The notes under the pieces are model-generated. The model had not been told where the DNA came from, searched no databases, and saw only the letters and a program-made list of their open reading frames with translations. From Traorella massiliensis (GTDB taxonomy: Bacteria; Bacillota_I; Bacilli_A; Erysipelotrichales; Erysipelotrichaceae): a DNA stretch of 64,000 bases. Both the position numbers and the translations under genes were made by a program. How positions within the stretch are numbered: position 1 is the stretch's first letter; each line of letters begins with the position of its first letter. This document shows positions 49,670-59,017 of the stretch, in pieces. The DNA lies in NCBI RefSeq assembly GCF_900104665.1, contig NZ_LT629967.1:441624-505623 (forward strand), read 5' to 3'.

Positions 49670-49867
49670 ATGCAAGGAAAAGTAAAGATGTTTAACCAGG
49701 AAAAGGGGTATGGTTTCATTACTGTTGAAGGCGGCAAAGATGTATTTTTTCATTATTCACAGCTGGTAATGGAAGGATACAAGACAATTGAAAATGATAC
49801 GGCCGTTGAATTTGAGCTCGTTGAGACAGATCGTGGTCCGCAAGCTCACAATATTGTTAAACTATAA
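49670..49867 (+). CDS. Cold-shock domain protein 2
   Basis: 65 aa, [43 protein letters not shown]1 KGYGFI and RNP2 VFFHYS match CspA-family proteins; it has the typical ending [10 protein letters not shown]. Spaced 74 nt from the first cold-shock gene and followed by its own terminator, so it is likely separately controlled. A further role as an RNA chaperone in translation at low temperature or stationary phase is established for the family. Confidence 0.94.
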   Translation: MQGKVKMFNQEKGYGFITVEGGKDVFFHYSQLVMEGYKTIENDTAVEFELVETDRGPQAHNIVKL

Positions 49868-49886
49868 AAAAATGAGAAATAACTGA

Positions 49887-49917
49887 AAAAAAGTGGGCAT
49901 TGTCTCACTTTTTTGTT
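49887..49917 (+). terminator. Terminator after second cold-shock gene
   Basis: AAAAAAGTGGG (49887-49897) pairs with CTCACTTTTTT (49904-49914; one wobble), ending in T residues. Confidence 0.82.
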
Positions 49918-49986
49918 TAATTGCGTTTATAATTTTGATATAATAAATTAGTAATGCTATATCTATATAGACATGGAGGTATAAAG

Positions 49987-52332
49987 ATGGGATTTTTAAC
50001 CAATATATTTAATGAAGAAAAACGTATAATGAAACAATACGAAAAGAAGGCAGATGAAGTTGTTGCCTATGAAGGAGCTATGGCTGCTTTAAGTGATGAT
50101 GAACTAAAAGCAAAAACAGCTGAATTTAAAGAAAGATTAAAGAATGGTGAAACAAAGGATGATATCCTTCCTGAAGCTTTCGCAACGATTCGTGAAGCTG
50201 CTAAGAGAGTCTTAGGAGAATTCCCTTTCTATGTGCAGATTTTAGGTGCCTTGATTTTAAATGGCGGTGATATTGCCGAGATGAAAACTGGTGAAGGTAA
50301 AACATTAACATCAATTATGTGTGTGTATTTGAATGCACTTGAAGGTAAGGGTGTTCATGTCATTACTGTCAATGATTATCTGGCAGGACGTGATGCTGCA
50401 TGGATGGGACAGATTTATGAATTTTTAGGTTTAACGGTAGGTGTTAATAAAAGAGAACTGAATATCTATCAGAAGCAGGATATTTATAACTGTGATATTA
50501 CATATACGACTAATGCAGAATTAGGATTTGATTATCTTCGTGATAATATGGTGACACGTCCACAGGATCGTGTCATGCGTGGTCTGCATTTTGCAATCAT
50601 TGATGAGGTTGACTCTATTTTAATTGATGAAGCACGTACACCACTCATTATTTCTGGTGGTAAGAAACAGACGGCTGACTATTATCGCCAGGCAGATATT
50701 TTTGCTAAGTCATTATCTCCGGAAGACTATGCAATTGATGTTCAGTCAAAGGCAATCAATTTGACGGATTCAGGCGTTGATCATGCAGAAAAGATGTTTA
50801 AGATCAATAACTTGTATGATCTGAAGCATGTTCAGCTGGTACATCATATTCAGCAGGCATTAAAAGCTAATTATATCATGACTAAAGATGTAGAATATGT
50901 GGTTAGCAATGGTGAGATCGTAATCGTTGATCAGTTTACAGGACGTATCATGAAAGGACGTGCTTTCTCTGATGGTTTACATCAGGCTTTGGAAGCAAAA
51001 GAAGGCTGCAAGATCAGAGAAGAAACAGCAACTCTTGCAACGATCACTTATCAGAACTTCTTCCGTCTTTATGAGAAGCTTGCTGGTATGACAGGTACAG
51101 CTAAAACTGAAGAAGAAGAATTCCTGGATACATATAACATGCGTGTATTGGTTGTGCCTACAAACCGTCCAATTCAGCGAATTGATTATCCAGATGTAGT
51201 TTATCGTACACCAAAACTTAAATTTGATGCATTGATGGCAGAAGCCAAGCAGCTGCATGAAAAAGGTCAGCCGGTTTTGATTGGTACGATTTCTGTAGAA
51301 GTTTCAGAAAAATTGTCTGAAATGTTTACGAAAGAAGGAATCAAACATCAGGTATTGAATGCGAAAAATCATGCTCGTGAAGCTGAGATCATCAAGCATG
51401 CCGGTGAAAAGGGAGCTGTTACGATTGCTACCAATATGGCCGGACGTGGTACCGATATTAAGATCGATGATGAAGTGCGTGCCTTAGGAGGATTAGCTGT
51501 TTTAGGAAGCGAAAGACATGAATCACGCCGTATTGATAATCAGCTTCGTGGACGAAGCGGACGTCAGGGAGATCCTGGATTCTCACGTTTCTATGTTTCA
51601 TTGAAAGATGAATTGATGGTGCGTTTCGGTAGTGAAAGACTGGAAGGACTATTTGAAAAAATGGGCGATGAGCAGATTGAATCAAATATGGTAACAAAAG
51701 CTATTTCAAGTGCTCAGAAACGTGTTGAAGGTCAAAACTATGATATTCGTAAGTCATTGCTGGAATATGATGATGTCTTAAGACAGCAGCGTGAAGTTAT
51801 GTATGAACAAAGAGATTATGTTTTAAATAATGATGATGTTCATTCTGTTGTATATGAAATGTTTACAAGAGTCTTCAACCAGGTTGTCGCCAATAATTCC
51901 GATCCAAAATCTTCAAAGGTCATTGGTGAACAGCTTCTGGCTGGTTTAAAGGTACTGGGATGTCCTGAAGGTATGGTAACATTGGAAGAGATCAATGGTA
52001 AGGATCAGAAGAGTGTTGTGGATTTATGTCTTGAAAGAGACTGGAAGTTCTACAATGATAAAATTGAAGATGTAAAGGAGAATTACCTTCCTTTTGAAAA
52101 AACGATCGTATTGAAGAATATGGATCGTAATTGGATCGATCATATTGATTCTATGGATAAATTAAGAAGTGGTATTTACTTGCGTTCTTATGCGCAAAAT
52201 CGTCCATTGCAGGCTTATGTAGAAGAAGGTTATGCAATGTTTGAAGAAATGATGGAAAATATTGCTCGTGAAGTTGTATTCTTTGCCAATAGAATGAAAA
52301 TTGAAGTAAGACATAGAGAGTATAAAAAATAA
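49987..52332 (+). CDS. secA: Preprotein translocase ATPase SecA
   Basis: 781 aa motor of the SecYEG export channel. [29 protein letters not shown] is the normal N-terminus; the start at 49987 is set by GGAGGTA 5 nt upstream. NBD1 has [11 protein letters not shown] (Walker A), [11 protein letters not shown] and [23 protein letters not shown]2 has [38 protein letters not shown]. The helical scaffold domain includes [23 protein letters not shown]. It lacks a C-terminal linker with the SecB/zinc motif (CxCxSGK..C): it ends EVRHREYKK. This shortened form is known among Firmicutes. Next gene is prfB at TAATG overlap. Confidence 0.96.
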   Translation: MGFLTNIFNEEKRIMKQYEKKADEVVAYEGAMAALSDDELKAKTAEFKERLKNGETKDDILPEAFATIREAAKRVLGEFPFYVQILGALILNGGDIAEMKTGEGKTLTSIMCVYLNALEGKGVHVITVNDYLAGRDAAWMGQIYEFLGLTVGVNKRELNIYQKQDIYNCDITYTTNAELGFDYLRDNMVTRPQDRVMRGLHFAIIDEVDSILIDEARTPLIISGGKKQTADYYRQADIFAKSLSPEDYAIDVQSKAINLTDSGVDHAEKMFKINNLYDLKHVQLVHHIQQALKANYIMTKDVEYVVSNGEIVIVDQFTGRIMKGRAFSDGLHQALEAKEGCKIREETATLATITYQNFFRLYEKLAGMTGTAKTEEEEFLDTYNMRVLVVPTNRPIQRIDYPDVVYRTPKLKFDALMAEAKQLHEKGQPVLIGTISVEVSEKLSEMFTKEGIKHQVLNAKNHAREAEIIKHAGEKGAVTIATNMAGRGTDIKIDDEVRALGGLAVLGSERHESRRIDNQLRGRSGRQGDPGFSRFYVSLKDELMVRFGSERLEGLFEKMGDEQIESNMVTKAISSAQKRVEGQNYDIRKSLLEYDDVLRQQREVMYEQRDYVLNNDDVHSVVYEMFTRVFNQVVANNSDPKSSKVIGEQLLAGLKVLGCPEGMVTLEEINGKDQKSVVDLCLERDWKFYNDKIEDVKENYLPFEKTIVLKNMDRNWIDHIDSMDKLRSGIYLRSYAQNRPLQAYVEEGYAMFEEMMENIAREVVFFANRMKIEVRHREYKK

Positions 52333-53432
52333 TGGAATTATTTGAGATTAGGCAAGGAATCGATCATTATTGTTCACGTTTAAAACAGCTGGGCGAATCC
52401 TTAGATCTTGAAAAAAAAGAGGCAAAGATATCACAGCTTCAAATGCAGATGGAACAAGAAGGCTTTTGGGATGATCCTAAAGCAGCCCAGAAAGTCATCA
52501 ATGAGTGTAACCATTTAAAAGACTTAGTAAATGCTTATAAAAAGTTAGATGAGACATTTGAGTCATTTTCTCAGACGGCAGCTATTTTAAAAGAAGAGAT
52601 GGATCAGGATCTGATGGATCTTTTGGAAGAGGAATATACCGAAAGTATACAGAGTTTTGAGAATTTTGAAATCAAGGTGCTGCTTTCACATGAATATGAT
52701 CATTCTAATGCCATCTTAGAAATTCATCCAGGAGCTGGAGGTACTGAGAGTCAGGATTGGGCGGAAATGTTGTATCGTATGTATTCACGTTATGCTGCCA
52801 GCCATAACTATAAAGTAACCGTTTTAGATTATTTAGCGGGAGATGAAGCCGGCATCAAATCAGTTTCAATGCTTATAGAAGGCGATTTAGCCTATGGCTA
52901 TTTAAAAGCAGAAAAAGGGGTGCATCGTTTGGTTCGTATTTCACCGTTTGATAGTGGCGGAAGGAGACATACTTCATTTGCAAGTGTTGATGTCGTACCA
53001 CAGTTCAATAATGAAATTGAAATTGAAATCAATCCAAATGATTTAGAAATTGATACCCATCGTGCTTCAGGTGCCGGTGGACAGCATGTTAATAAAACAG
53101 ATTCTGCTGTACGTATCGTTCATAAGCCGACGGGTATTACTGCCACCTGTCAGGCAGGAAGAAGCCAGCATGAAAATAGAGAACAGGCAATGCTGATATT
53201 AAAATCAAGGTTATATCAGCTTCAAATTGAAGAGCAGGAAGCTAAGCTTGCTTCTATTAAGGGTGAACAAAAGAGAATTGAATGGGGTTCACAAATTCGT
53301 TCGTATGTATTTCAGCCTTATCGAATGGTAAAAGATTTAAGAACCGGCTATGAAGCTGGAAATGTTCAGGCTGTCATGGACGGTGATTTGGATGGCTTTA
53401 TTTTCGCATATTTGAAATCGCAGATTGAGTAG
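52332..53432 (+). CDS. prfB: Peptide chain release factor 2
   Basis: Recognises UGA and UAA stop codons and triggers peptide release. The 366-aa protein is continuous: the region around residues 18-30 ([14 protein letters not shown]), where most RF2 genes have an in-frame UGA and +1 programmed frameshift (CUU UGA), has no stop. Later motifs: the SPF codon-recognition tripeptide ([17 protein letters not shown]), GGQ ([19 protein letters not shown]), and [15 protein letters not shown]. Its ATG overlaps the secA stop by one base (TAATG). Loss of the autoregulatory frameshift means expression is not tied to RF2 level. Confidence 0.96.
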   Translation: MELFEIRQGIDHYCSRLKQLGESLDLEKKEAKISQLQMQMEQEGFWDDPKAAQKVINECNHLKDLVNAYKKLDETFESFSQTAAILKEEMDQDLMDLLEEEYTESIQSFENFEIKVLLSHEYDHSNAILEIHPGAGGTESQDWAEMLYRMYSRYAASHNYKVTVLDYLAGDEAGIKSVSMLIEGDLAYGYLKAEKGVHRLVRISPFDSGGRRHTSFASVDVVPQFNNEIEIEINPNDLEIDTHRASGAGGQHVNKTDSAVRIVHKPTGITATCQAGRSQHENREQAMLILKSRLYQLQIEEQEAKLASIKGEQKRIEWGSQIRSYVFQPYRMVKDLRTGYEAGNVQAVMDGDLDGFIFAYLKSQIE

Positions 53433-53465
53433 ACGATGTCTACTCTTTTTAAAGGAGGAAAGTCG

Positions 53466-54350
53466 ATGAAAGATACAATTGTAAATGTTATATTAATTTT
53501 AGCGGGTAATTTTTTTGTGGCATTATCTGTTGCGTGTTTCATTGTTCCCAATGAAATCTTGTCAGGAGGCGTTGCCGGAGTTGCCGTTGCTTTACATCCG
53601 ATTTTTCCTTTTGTCGATACAACTCTGTTAATTAATATCATAACGATCTCTTTGTTTTTAGTGGGATCTCTATTATTAGGGAAATCATTCTTCTTAAAAA
53701 CATTGCTAAGTACTCTTTGTTACCCTGTTTTCTTAAGTTTACTGACTTATTTGGTACAGGGAAGACCTTTGACCGATAGTCCTATCATAGCTTCATTATA
53801 TTCTGGTATATTTGTAGGATTAGGCGTTGGTATTGTTTTTAGGACCGGATCAAGTACAGGCGGTATGGATATTCCGGCTTTATTAATGGAAAAATATTTA
53901 CATATTCCTTTATCTACAGCTTGTCTGATCATTGATGGACTGACAGTGATTTTAGGTATTTCCACATATTCGCTGGAAGCTGCGCTTGTTGGTTTGATCT
54001 CAGTTTATGCAAGTTCATTTATGATTGATAAGGCTATTAGTTTTGGTGGCCAGAAGACCAAATCGGTGATGATCATTTCAAGTCATTATGAGGCCATGCT
54101 GAAAGCAATCATAGCGGAAATTGATCGTGGTGCTACATTGCTTCATGCACAAGGCGGTTATACACGAGAAGATCGGGAAGTTGTTTTGGTCGTTATTGAT
54201 AACAAACAATATCCAAAATTAAATAAACTTATAAATGAAATTGACCCTAATGCTTTCTTAGTGGTACAGGATGCACAAGAGGTTACGGGAAATGGATTTA
54301 CATATTATAAAGAACTTGAAAAAATTGCTCCTCATCATAAAGAACAATGA
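53466..54350 (+). CDS. YitT family membrane protein
   Basis: 294 aa. Five to six N-terminal membrane helices (VNVILILAGNFFVALSVACFIVP, LLINIITISLFLVGSLLLGKSFFLK) with the family signature IVPNEILSGGVAGVAVALH and GTGSSTGGMDIPALLMEKYL-like FRTGSSTGGMDIPALL. The last ~90 residues form the cytoplasmic DUF2179 domain (SVMIISSHYEAMLKAIIAEIDRGATLLHAQGGYTREDREV). Proteins of the YitT/DUF161 group have no settled substrate. The start at 53466 has AAAGGAGG 7 nt upstream. The spacing to prfB is 33 nt, so read-through from secA-prfB is possible. Confidence 0.9.
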   Translation: MKDTIVNVILILAGNFFVALSVACFIVPNEILSGGVAGVAVALHPIFPFVDTTLLINIITISLFLVGSLLLGKSFFLKTLLSTLCYPVFLSLLTYLVQGRPLTDSPIIASLYSGIFVGLGVGIVFRTGSSTGGMDIPALLMEKYLHIPLSTACLIIDGLTVILGISTYSLEAALVGLISVYASSFMIDKAISFGGQKTKSVMIISSHYEAMLKAIIAEIDRGATLLHAQGGYTREDREVVLVVIDNKQYPKLNKLINEIDPNAFLVVQDAQEVTGNGFTYYKELEKIAPHHKEQ

Positions 54351-54363
54351 AAGTAAAGGGATA

Positions 54364-54387
54364 AGCATCTGTATGATGCTTTTTTTC
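54364..54387 (+). terminator. Terminator after the YitT gene
   Basis: AGCATC (54364-54369) and GATGCT (54375-54380) with a 5-nt loop followed by seven T. Confidence 0.82.
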
Positions 54388-54531
54388 ATTTTTTAATATA
54401 AATAAAGATAAAAAATTAACTATTAGAACAATTTATCACAAATCTATCCCACAATTTACCACGAAAAAAGTTCGCTTTAAGAATTCATGAAAATAGAATA
54501 TATGTTATAATAACCTGGAGGATGTGATAGA

Positions 54532-55221
54532 GTGATATTATTAGAGAATGTTTCCAAGTCGTATAAAAACGGTGTGAATGCTCTTAAGAATATTTCATTA
54601 TATATTGATGAAGGTGAGTTCGTTTATATTATTGGTCCTACTGGATCGGGAAAATCAACATTGATCAAACTTTTAGATGGTGAGGAAATTCCTGATGAAG
54701 GAAAAGTTGTTGTAGCAAATACGGATGTAGGAAGTTTAAAGCATAAACATGTACCATTATATAGAAGGAATTTAGGAATTGTTTTTCAGGATTATCGTCT
54801 GTTGCCAAGTCTGACAGTTTTTGAAAATATTGCTTTTGCGATGGAATGCATTGGTGAAGATAAACTAACGATTCGCAGACGTGTAAGAGAAGTTTTGGAA
54901 CTAGTTTCGCTGGAAGATAAAGCAAAGTCATTTCCAAATGAATTATCTGGCGGACAGCAACAGCGTGTGACGATTGGACGTGCAATAGCCAATCATCCAA
55001 AAGTATTGATTGCTGATGAACCAACGGGGAATCTTGATCCGGAAATGTCAAAGGAAATCATGGAACTTTTGGAGAAGATCAATGAAAAAGAAAAAACAAC
55101 GATCGTTATGGTTACACATGATTCAACAATCGTAAACAATATCAAGAAAAGAACGATTGCACTTGAAGAAGGGTATATCGTAGCTGATATTAAGAAAGGA
55201 GGATATTTAAAAAATGATTAA
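54532..55221 (+). CDS. ftsE: Cell-division ATPase FtsE
   Basis: ATPase of the FtsEX complex that activates peptidoglycan hydrolases at the septum or cell wall. 229 aa: Walker A IIGPTGSGKSTLIKLLDG, Q-loop FQDYRLLPSLTVFENIAF, signature LSGGQQQRVTIGRAIAN, Walker B LIADEPTGNLDPEMS, H-loop VTHDSTIV. GTG start at 54532, with GGAGG 10 nt upstream, giving MILLENVSKSYKNG. Promoter TGtTATAAT (TATAAT 54506-54511). Overlaps ftsX by 8 nt. Confidence 0.95.
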   Translation: MILLENVSKSYKNGVNALKNISLYIDEGEFVYIIGPTGSGKSTLIKLLDGEEIPDEGKVVVANTDVGSLKHKHVPLYRRNLGIVFQDYRLLPSLTVFENIAFAMECIGEDKLTIRRRVREVLELVSLEDKAKSFPNELSGGQQQRVTIGRAIANHPKVLIADEPTGNLDPEMSKEIMELLEKINEKEKTTIVMVTHDSTIVNNIKKRTIALEEGYIVADIKKGGYLKND

Positions 55222-56128
55222 ATTTTTTAAATCACTTCCTTATCACACAAAAACGGCATTAAAAAGCATTGCCCGACACTTAGCGCTGACTTTTTCAAGT
55301 GCAAGTGCAGTAAGTGTGACATTGACTTTATTGATGGTGTTTTTAGTGTTGGCGGGCAACGTGTCGAGCTTTACATATAGTATTGAGGATTCTTTACAGA
55401 TTTATGCGACGATTGAAGATACAGTGAGTGAAGAAGAAATAAGCGTACTGCAGTCTGAAATAGAAGCGATGGATCATGTAGTAAATGTTACTTTTTCAGA
55501 TAAAGAACAAGAACTAGAAAATTATATTGGAAATAATGAAGATGAGGCTTCACAACGATTGTTTGAAGCTTATAGCGGAGAGGGGAATCCACTAAAAAAT
55601 GCTTTTATCATAGAAGTTGATAGTGGAAATAACCTGGAAGAGGTCAGTGCAGCTTTACAAGAAAGAGAAGAAATTCTAGAAGCAGCCTATGGCGGTGACA
55701 GTGTTATCATGCTGGTAAGAGCGATGGATGGTATCCGTATCGCTGGCGGTATCTTTGTGATTGCTTTAAGTGTTTTGGCAATATTCTTGATTTCAAATAC
55801 AATAAAAAGTGCTATTTATTCAAGAAATAATGAAATTTCTATTATGCGTAATGTAGGCGCTACAAATGGTTTTATTAAGATGCCATTTATGATAGAGGGA
55901 ATGGTCATCGGTATGATTGGAGCCATCGTGCCCATTCTTATTACATTGTTTGGATATAGTTATTTATATAATGCATTGAATGGTGTGTTGCTGATTTCCA
56001 TGTTTAAGATGCAGCCGGTCATACCATTTGCAATCTATGTCTCTGTAGCCCTTTTGGCAACAGGAATGATTGTTGGAATGTTAGGAAGTTTCTTTGCGGT
56101 AAATAAGTATTTGAGGTGGAAGCGATGA
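55214..56128 (+). CDS. ftsX: Cell-division protein FtsX
   Basis: 304-aa permease-like partner of FtsE. First helix at about residues 27-52 (SASAVSVTLTLLMVFLVLAGNVSSFTYS), an extracellular domain of about 110 residues (IEDSLQIYATIEDTVSEEEIS to about 165) that contacts the hydrolase, then three helices in the FtsX/ABC3-type end (IFVIALSVLAIFLISNTIKSAIYSRNNEISIMRNVGATNGFIKMPFMIEG). The RNNEISIMRNVGAT motif is diagnostic. Overlaps both neighbours; the hydrolase gene starts in an ATGA overlap with its stop. Confidence 0.95.
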   Translation: MIKFFKSLPYHTKTALKSIARHLALTFSSASAVSVTLTLLMVFLVLAGNVSSFTYSIEDSLQIYATIEDTVSEEEISVLQSEIEAMDHVVNVTFSDKEQELENYIGNNEDEASQRLFEAYSGEGNPLKNAFIIEVDSGNNLEEVSAALQEREEILEAAYGGDSVIMLVRAMDGIRIAGGIFVIALSVLAIFLISNTIKSAIYSRNNEISIMRNVGATNGFIKMPFMIEGMVIGMIGAIVPILITLFGYSYLYNALNGVLLISMFKMQPVIPFAIYVSVALLATGMIVGMLGSFFAVNKYLRWKR

Positions 56129-57474
56129 AAAAAAAGATCAGTATATTAGTTGTTGGTGCAATGCTTTTATGTTCACTTTCAAAGGTATATGCCGTTGATT
56201 ATAGTGAGGATGAGGATTACTGGTACAGTGTATGTAATGGCCGGATTACAGAGGATCTAATTGCATCTTGTCAGGGATTTAATGCATATTTGACGCAAAA
56301 AGCCAATAATGTAGAAAGCAGCATGGATAGTCTTGATGAACAAATAGCTGCTATTCAGGGAGATATTGATCGTTTATTTGAAGTTTTGCAAGGAATCCAA
56401 AGTCAGATTGCTGATAAGGATAGTGAAATTCAGACGCTTCAAAATCAGATCGATGAGTTGGAAAGCAATATCGCTGTTCTAGAAGAAGAAATCGTTGTGA
56501 AACAGCAAGATATTGAACAGCGTGATGCACAGATCAAAGAAACAATGGTTGAAACACAAACATTCAAAAGAACTTTTGGTTTTATTGATTTTTTGATGGG
56601 AGCTACTGATTTTGTAGATCTGATTCGCAGATTCAGCATCATGAATCAGATTACAGCTTCAGAACAGGAGCAAATTGATTTATTAAGTGCGGATATTGCC
56701 CAGCTTGAACTGGATCAAAGCCAGCTTGAGGTACAAAAAGAAGGAGTTGAAGCACAAAAATCTGTTTTGGATAGTGAAAGAAGTGAGCTTGCTGCTCTTG
56801 AATCCTATCAGAATCAGCTGATAGCTGAACAACATGAAAAAGAAGCTGATTTGATGGATGAATATAGCCGGTTAGAATCAACGGTAAATTCAATACGTAA
56901 CAGTATGCCATCTTTTAGTGTTGGAGATGGTGATATTTCAGACACTACTGGATTTGGTATGGTGGTTTCAGGTTATCGTTCAGCCGGAACATGGTATTAT
57001 CCAGCAAGTTTTGGTGGTGCCAGACACTCTGGAATGGATATTGCAGGTTCTCGAGGAACACCTGTCTATGCCTCTTTTAATGGTATTGTTGCGATCGCAC
57101 AGAACATAACTTCAGTAGAAGGTACGAAAAATCCAGCTACAGGAAATAATGTCATGATCATTGGTACAGTGAATGGCACGACATATGCCATCCATATGCT
57201 GCATCTGCAGTATAATTCAATTACCGTATCACCAGGACAGGTCGTAACCCAGGGGCAGGTTGTGGCAGCAAGAGGTTCAACAGGAAATTCAACGGGACCA
57301 CACGTACATATAGACTTATATAATCTTGGTTCTATGACTGTCGAAGAAGCGTACAATTATGTGCGTAATACAGGTAATTATACCTTTGGTATGAGTTATC
57401 ATGCTTATGGATGGGAATGCAGCAATAAAGCACCTATCTGCCGTGAAAGGCCTGAAGATTATATTCCATATTAA
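56125..57474 (+). CDS. FtsEX-linked murein hydrolase / activator with M23 domain (EnvC/PcsB-position protein)
   Basis: 449 aa. Signal peptide MKKKISILVVGAMLLCSLSKVYA (cleavage likely after VYA), then two long coiled coils (about residues 50-145 and 175-255). The C-terminal LytM/M23 domain has HSGMDIAGSRGTPVYAS (H-x3-D) and GPHVHIDLYN (HxH), all metal ligands present, so it is likely an active endopeptidase and not just an activator. Coiled coil plus peptidase directly after ftsEX is the arrangement of PcsB/CwlO-type hydrolases controlled by FtsEX, though PcsB uses a CHAP domain. Start at 56125 in an ATGA overlap with ftsX. Confidence 0.92.
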   Translation: MKKKISILVVGAMLLCSLSKVYAVDYSEDEDYWYSVCNGRITEDLIASCQGFNAYLTQKANNVESSMDSLDEQIAAIQGDIDRLFEVLQGIQSQIADKDSEIQTLQNQIDELESNIAVLEEEIVVKQQDIEQRDAQIKETMVETQTFKRTFGFIDFLMGATDFVDLIRRFSIMNQITASEQEQIDLLSADIAQLELDQSQLEVQKEGVEAQKSVLDSERSELAALESYQNQLIAEQHEKEADLMDEYSRLESTVNSIRNSMPSFSVGDGDISDTTGFGMVVSGYRSAGTWYYPASFGGARHSGMDIAGSRGTPVYASFNGIVAIAQNITSVEGTKNPATGNNVMIIGTVNGTTYAIHMLHLQYNSITVSPGQVVTQGQVVAARGSTGNSTGPHVHIDLYNLGSMTVEEAYNYVRNTGNYTFGMSYHAYGWECSNKAPICRERPEDYIPY

Positions 57475-57475
57475 A

Positions 57476-57507
57476 AAGATTTCGCAATTTTGCGAAATCT
57501 TATTTTT
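57476..57507. terminator. Bidirectional terminator
   Basis: AAGATTTCGCA (57476-57486) and TGCGAAATCTT (57491-57501), 4-nt loop, T-rich on both sides; ends the ftsEX operon and the convergent degV gene. Confidence 0.88.
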
Positions 57508-58333
57508 TAATACATTGAACTGCTAAACATCCGGGGCCGCCTTGTGTAACAAAAACAGGACTTAACTCATAAACTTCTATTTCAGTATGAGGAAATTCAT
57601 TTTGGAAATAGTTTTTTGTTTCCATTACTTGTTTTTCAGTAGTTACGTGTGAAATAGTGATGATATAATTTTCATCCACTCCTTTTTCTTTGAAGGCTTC
57701 CGCAATACTTGCAAGAGCTTTCTTATAAGTTCTTGCGACAGCATGCTTTTCTAAGATCTTACCGTCATCAGATTGTTTCATTACGATGGTCAATCTTAAT
57801 AAACCGCCAACAGATGCAGATAAAGCAGAACAACGACCGCCTCTTTTCAAAAATTCAAAATTCTGTGGTATCAAAAAAGAAATACTGTTATTGATCGAAG
57901 GCATGAGTTCAGCAACGATCTCATCGCTGCTTTTTCCTTCTTCAGCAAGCTTTAATGCTTTATTGACAAGATAACGATGTGGTCCGCAAAGAGTTTTAGA
58001 ATTCAATACGGTGATATCTTGTTTTGGACATTGCTGTTGGGCCATGACGGCATTTTGATAAGTACCACTTAAACCATCCGCCATCGTAATATTCAATAAT
58101 GGCTGATCAGGGTTTGATTCATAAGCGTTTAATACATCGCCGATAGAAGGCTGAGATGAAGAAGGGATAGCACCATTTTCAATTCTTTCAAGAAGCTGTG
58201 GTGTAGTAATTTCTTCATACTCATAATAAGTTTTCTGATCAATGGCAATCTGTAAAGGTAGAATGATTAAATTTTTTTCTTTACCTTCGCTAACACTATA
58301 AAGAGTTGAGGTATCGCTGATTATTTGTGTCAT
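57500..58333 (-). CDS. DegV family protein (third copy in the window)
   Basis: 277-aa fatty-acid-binding protein. IISDTSTLYSVSEG replaces the usual DSS loop with DTS, GAIPSSSQPSIGDVLNAYE is the second lipid loop, TMADGLSGTYQNAVMAQQ and NFEFLKRGGRCSALSASVGGLLRL follow. It diverges more from the two tandem copies at 7-9 kb than they do from each other. It is expressed divergently from a DUF1836 gene; the two promoters overlap a single operator. A FakB-type role is expected; substrate not known. Confidence 0.92.
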   Translation of the reverse strand: MTQIISDTSTLYSVSEGKEKNLIILPLQIAIDQKTYYEYEEITTPQLLERIENGAIPSSSQPSIGDVLNAYESNPDQPLLNITMADGLSGTYQNAVMAQQQCPKQDITVLNSKTLCGPHRYLVNKALKLAEEGKSSDEIVAELMPSINNSISFLIPQNFEFLKRGGRCSALSASVGGLLRLTIVMKQSDDGKILEKHAVARTYKKALASIAEAFKEKGVDENYIITISHVTTEKQVMETKNYFQNEFPHTEIEVYELSPVFVTQGGPGCLAVQCIKK

Positions 58334-58354
58334 AAGTTCTCCTTACTATACTAT

Positions 58355-58371
58355 CTAGTATTCAATACTAG
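58355..58371. repeat. 17-bp palindrome in the degV leader
   Basis: CTAGTATT-C-AATACTAG (58355-58371) is a perfect 8-1-8 palindrome located between the degV -10 (minus strand TATTCT, 58370-58375) and its start codon. It could block elongation or bind the same regulator as the upstream operator, but its sequence is different. Confidence 0.65.
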
Positions 58372-58386
58372 AATAACTTGTAAATG

Positions 58387-58413
58387 TTCTATTGTCAATA
58401 GTTGACAATAGAA
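58387..58413. promoter_or_regulatory. Operator overlapping both -35 boxes of the divergent degV/DUF1836 promoters
   Basis: TTCTATTGTCAA (58387-58398), TAG, TTGACAATAGAA (58402-58413) is a perfect 12-bp inverted repeat. Each arm contains a -35 TTGACA: for the DUF1836 gene on plus at 58402-58407 (with TAAAAT at 58424-58429, spacer 16) and for degV on minus at 58393-58398 (with TATTCT at 58370-58375, spacer 17). One bound dimer would shut off or switch both promoters. Confidence 0.85.
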
Positions 58414-58448
58414 AAGTCTATGATAAAATATCAAAAGAGGGTGAAATC

Positions 58449-58946
58449 ATGGAAAAACCGATACATTTACCACGGTGGGAAGAATTACCAGTGATTGATT
58501 TATATATCGATCAAGTAGTGACTTTGTTAGAAGAATGGCTCGATTTTATCCCCCACAGTGATGAAAAATTAATTACGAAATCAATGATCAACAATTACGT
58601 TAAGCATGGGATTGTTGAAGCACCAAAAAAAAGAAGATATACGACAACACATTTAGCTTATTTGATTGTAGTATGTATTTTTAAACAGGTTTATTCAATG
58701 AATGAAATTACACAGATGATACGTCTGCAAGTTCATGCATATCCGATCGAACAAGCTTATAATTATTATATTGAAGATTTAGAAGCATGTATCTTATCGA
58801 TTTATAATGGAGAAGCAGTGACTCATCAAAAGGTAGATACGAATGATCCGCTGACTAAAATATTACATTCAGTTAATGAATCACTCGTTAATAAGTTTAA
58901 TGTTCAAAGATTAATTAAAGAAGTAAAAGAAAAGAATGTGGAATGA
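58449..58946 (+). CDS. DUF1836 protein, probable HTH transcription regulator
   Basis: 165 aa; PIHLPRWEELPVIDLYIDQVVTLLEEWL and LITKSMINNYVKHGIVEAPKKRRYTTTHLAYLIVVCIFKQVYSMNEI are the DUF1836 block, whose TxxMINNYVK helix resembles MerR-like HTH proteins. I select the ATG at 58449 (GAGGGTG upstream); the earlier in-frame codon lies before the promoter. Its divergent arrangement with degV, and the shared inverted repeat, suggest it controls degV and itself. A ligand related to fatty acids is possible but unproven. Followed by terminator hairpin AAAGAATGT / ACATTCTTT (58931-58954). Confidence 0.86.
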   Translation: MEKPIHLPRWEELPVIDLYIDQVVTLLEEWLDFIPHSDEKLITKSMINNYVKHGIVEAPKKRRYTTTHLAYLIVVCIFKQVYSMNEITQMIRLQVHAYPIEQAYNYYIEDLEACILSIYNGEAVTHQKVDTNDPLTKILHSVNESLVNKFNVQRLIKEVKEKNVE

Positions 58947-58956
58947 CATTCTTTTT
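58931..58956 (+). terminator. Terminator of the DUF1836 gene
   Basis: AAAGAATGT (58931-58939) pairs with ACATTCTTT (58946-58954), 6-nt loop, followed by T; overlaps the stop codon. Confidence 0.78.
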
Positions 58957-59017
58957 ATGTATGGATGTAATAATTAGATATTTCGTGGTATAATACAAAA
59001 GTTATAGGAGTATGGTT

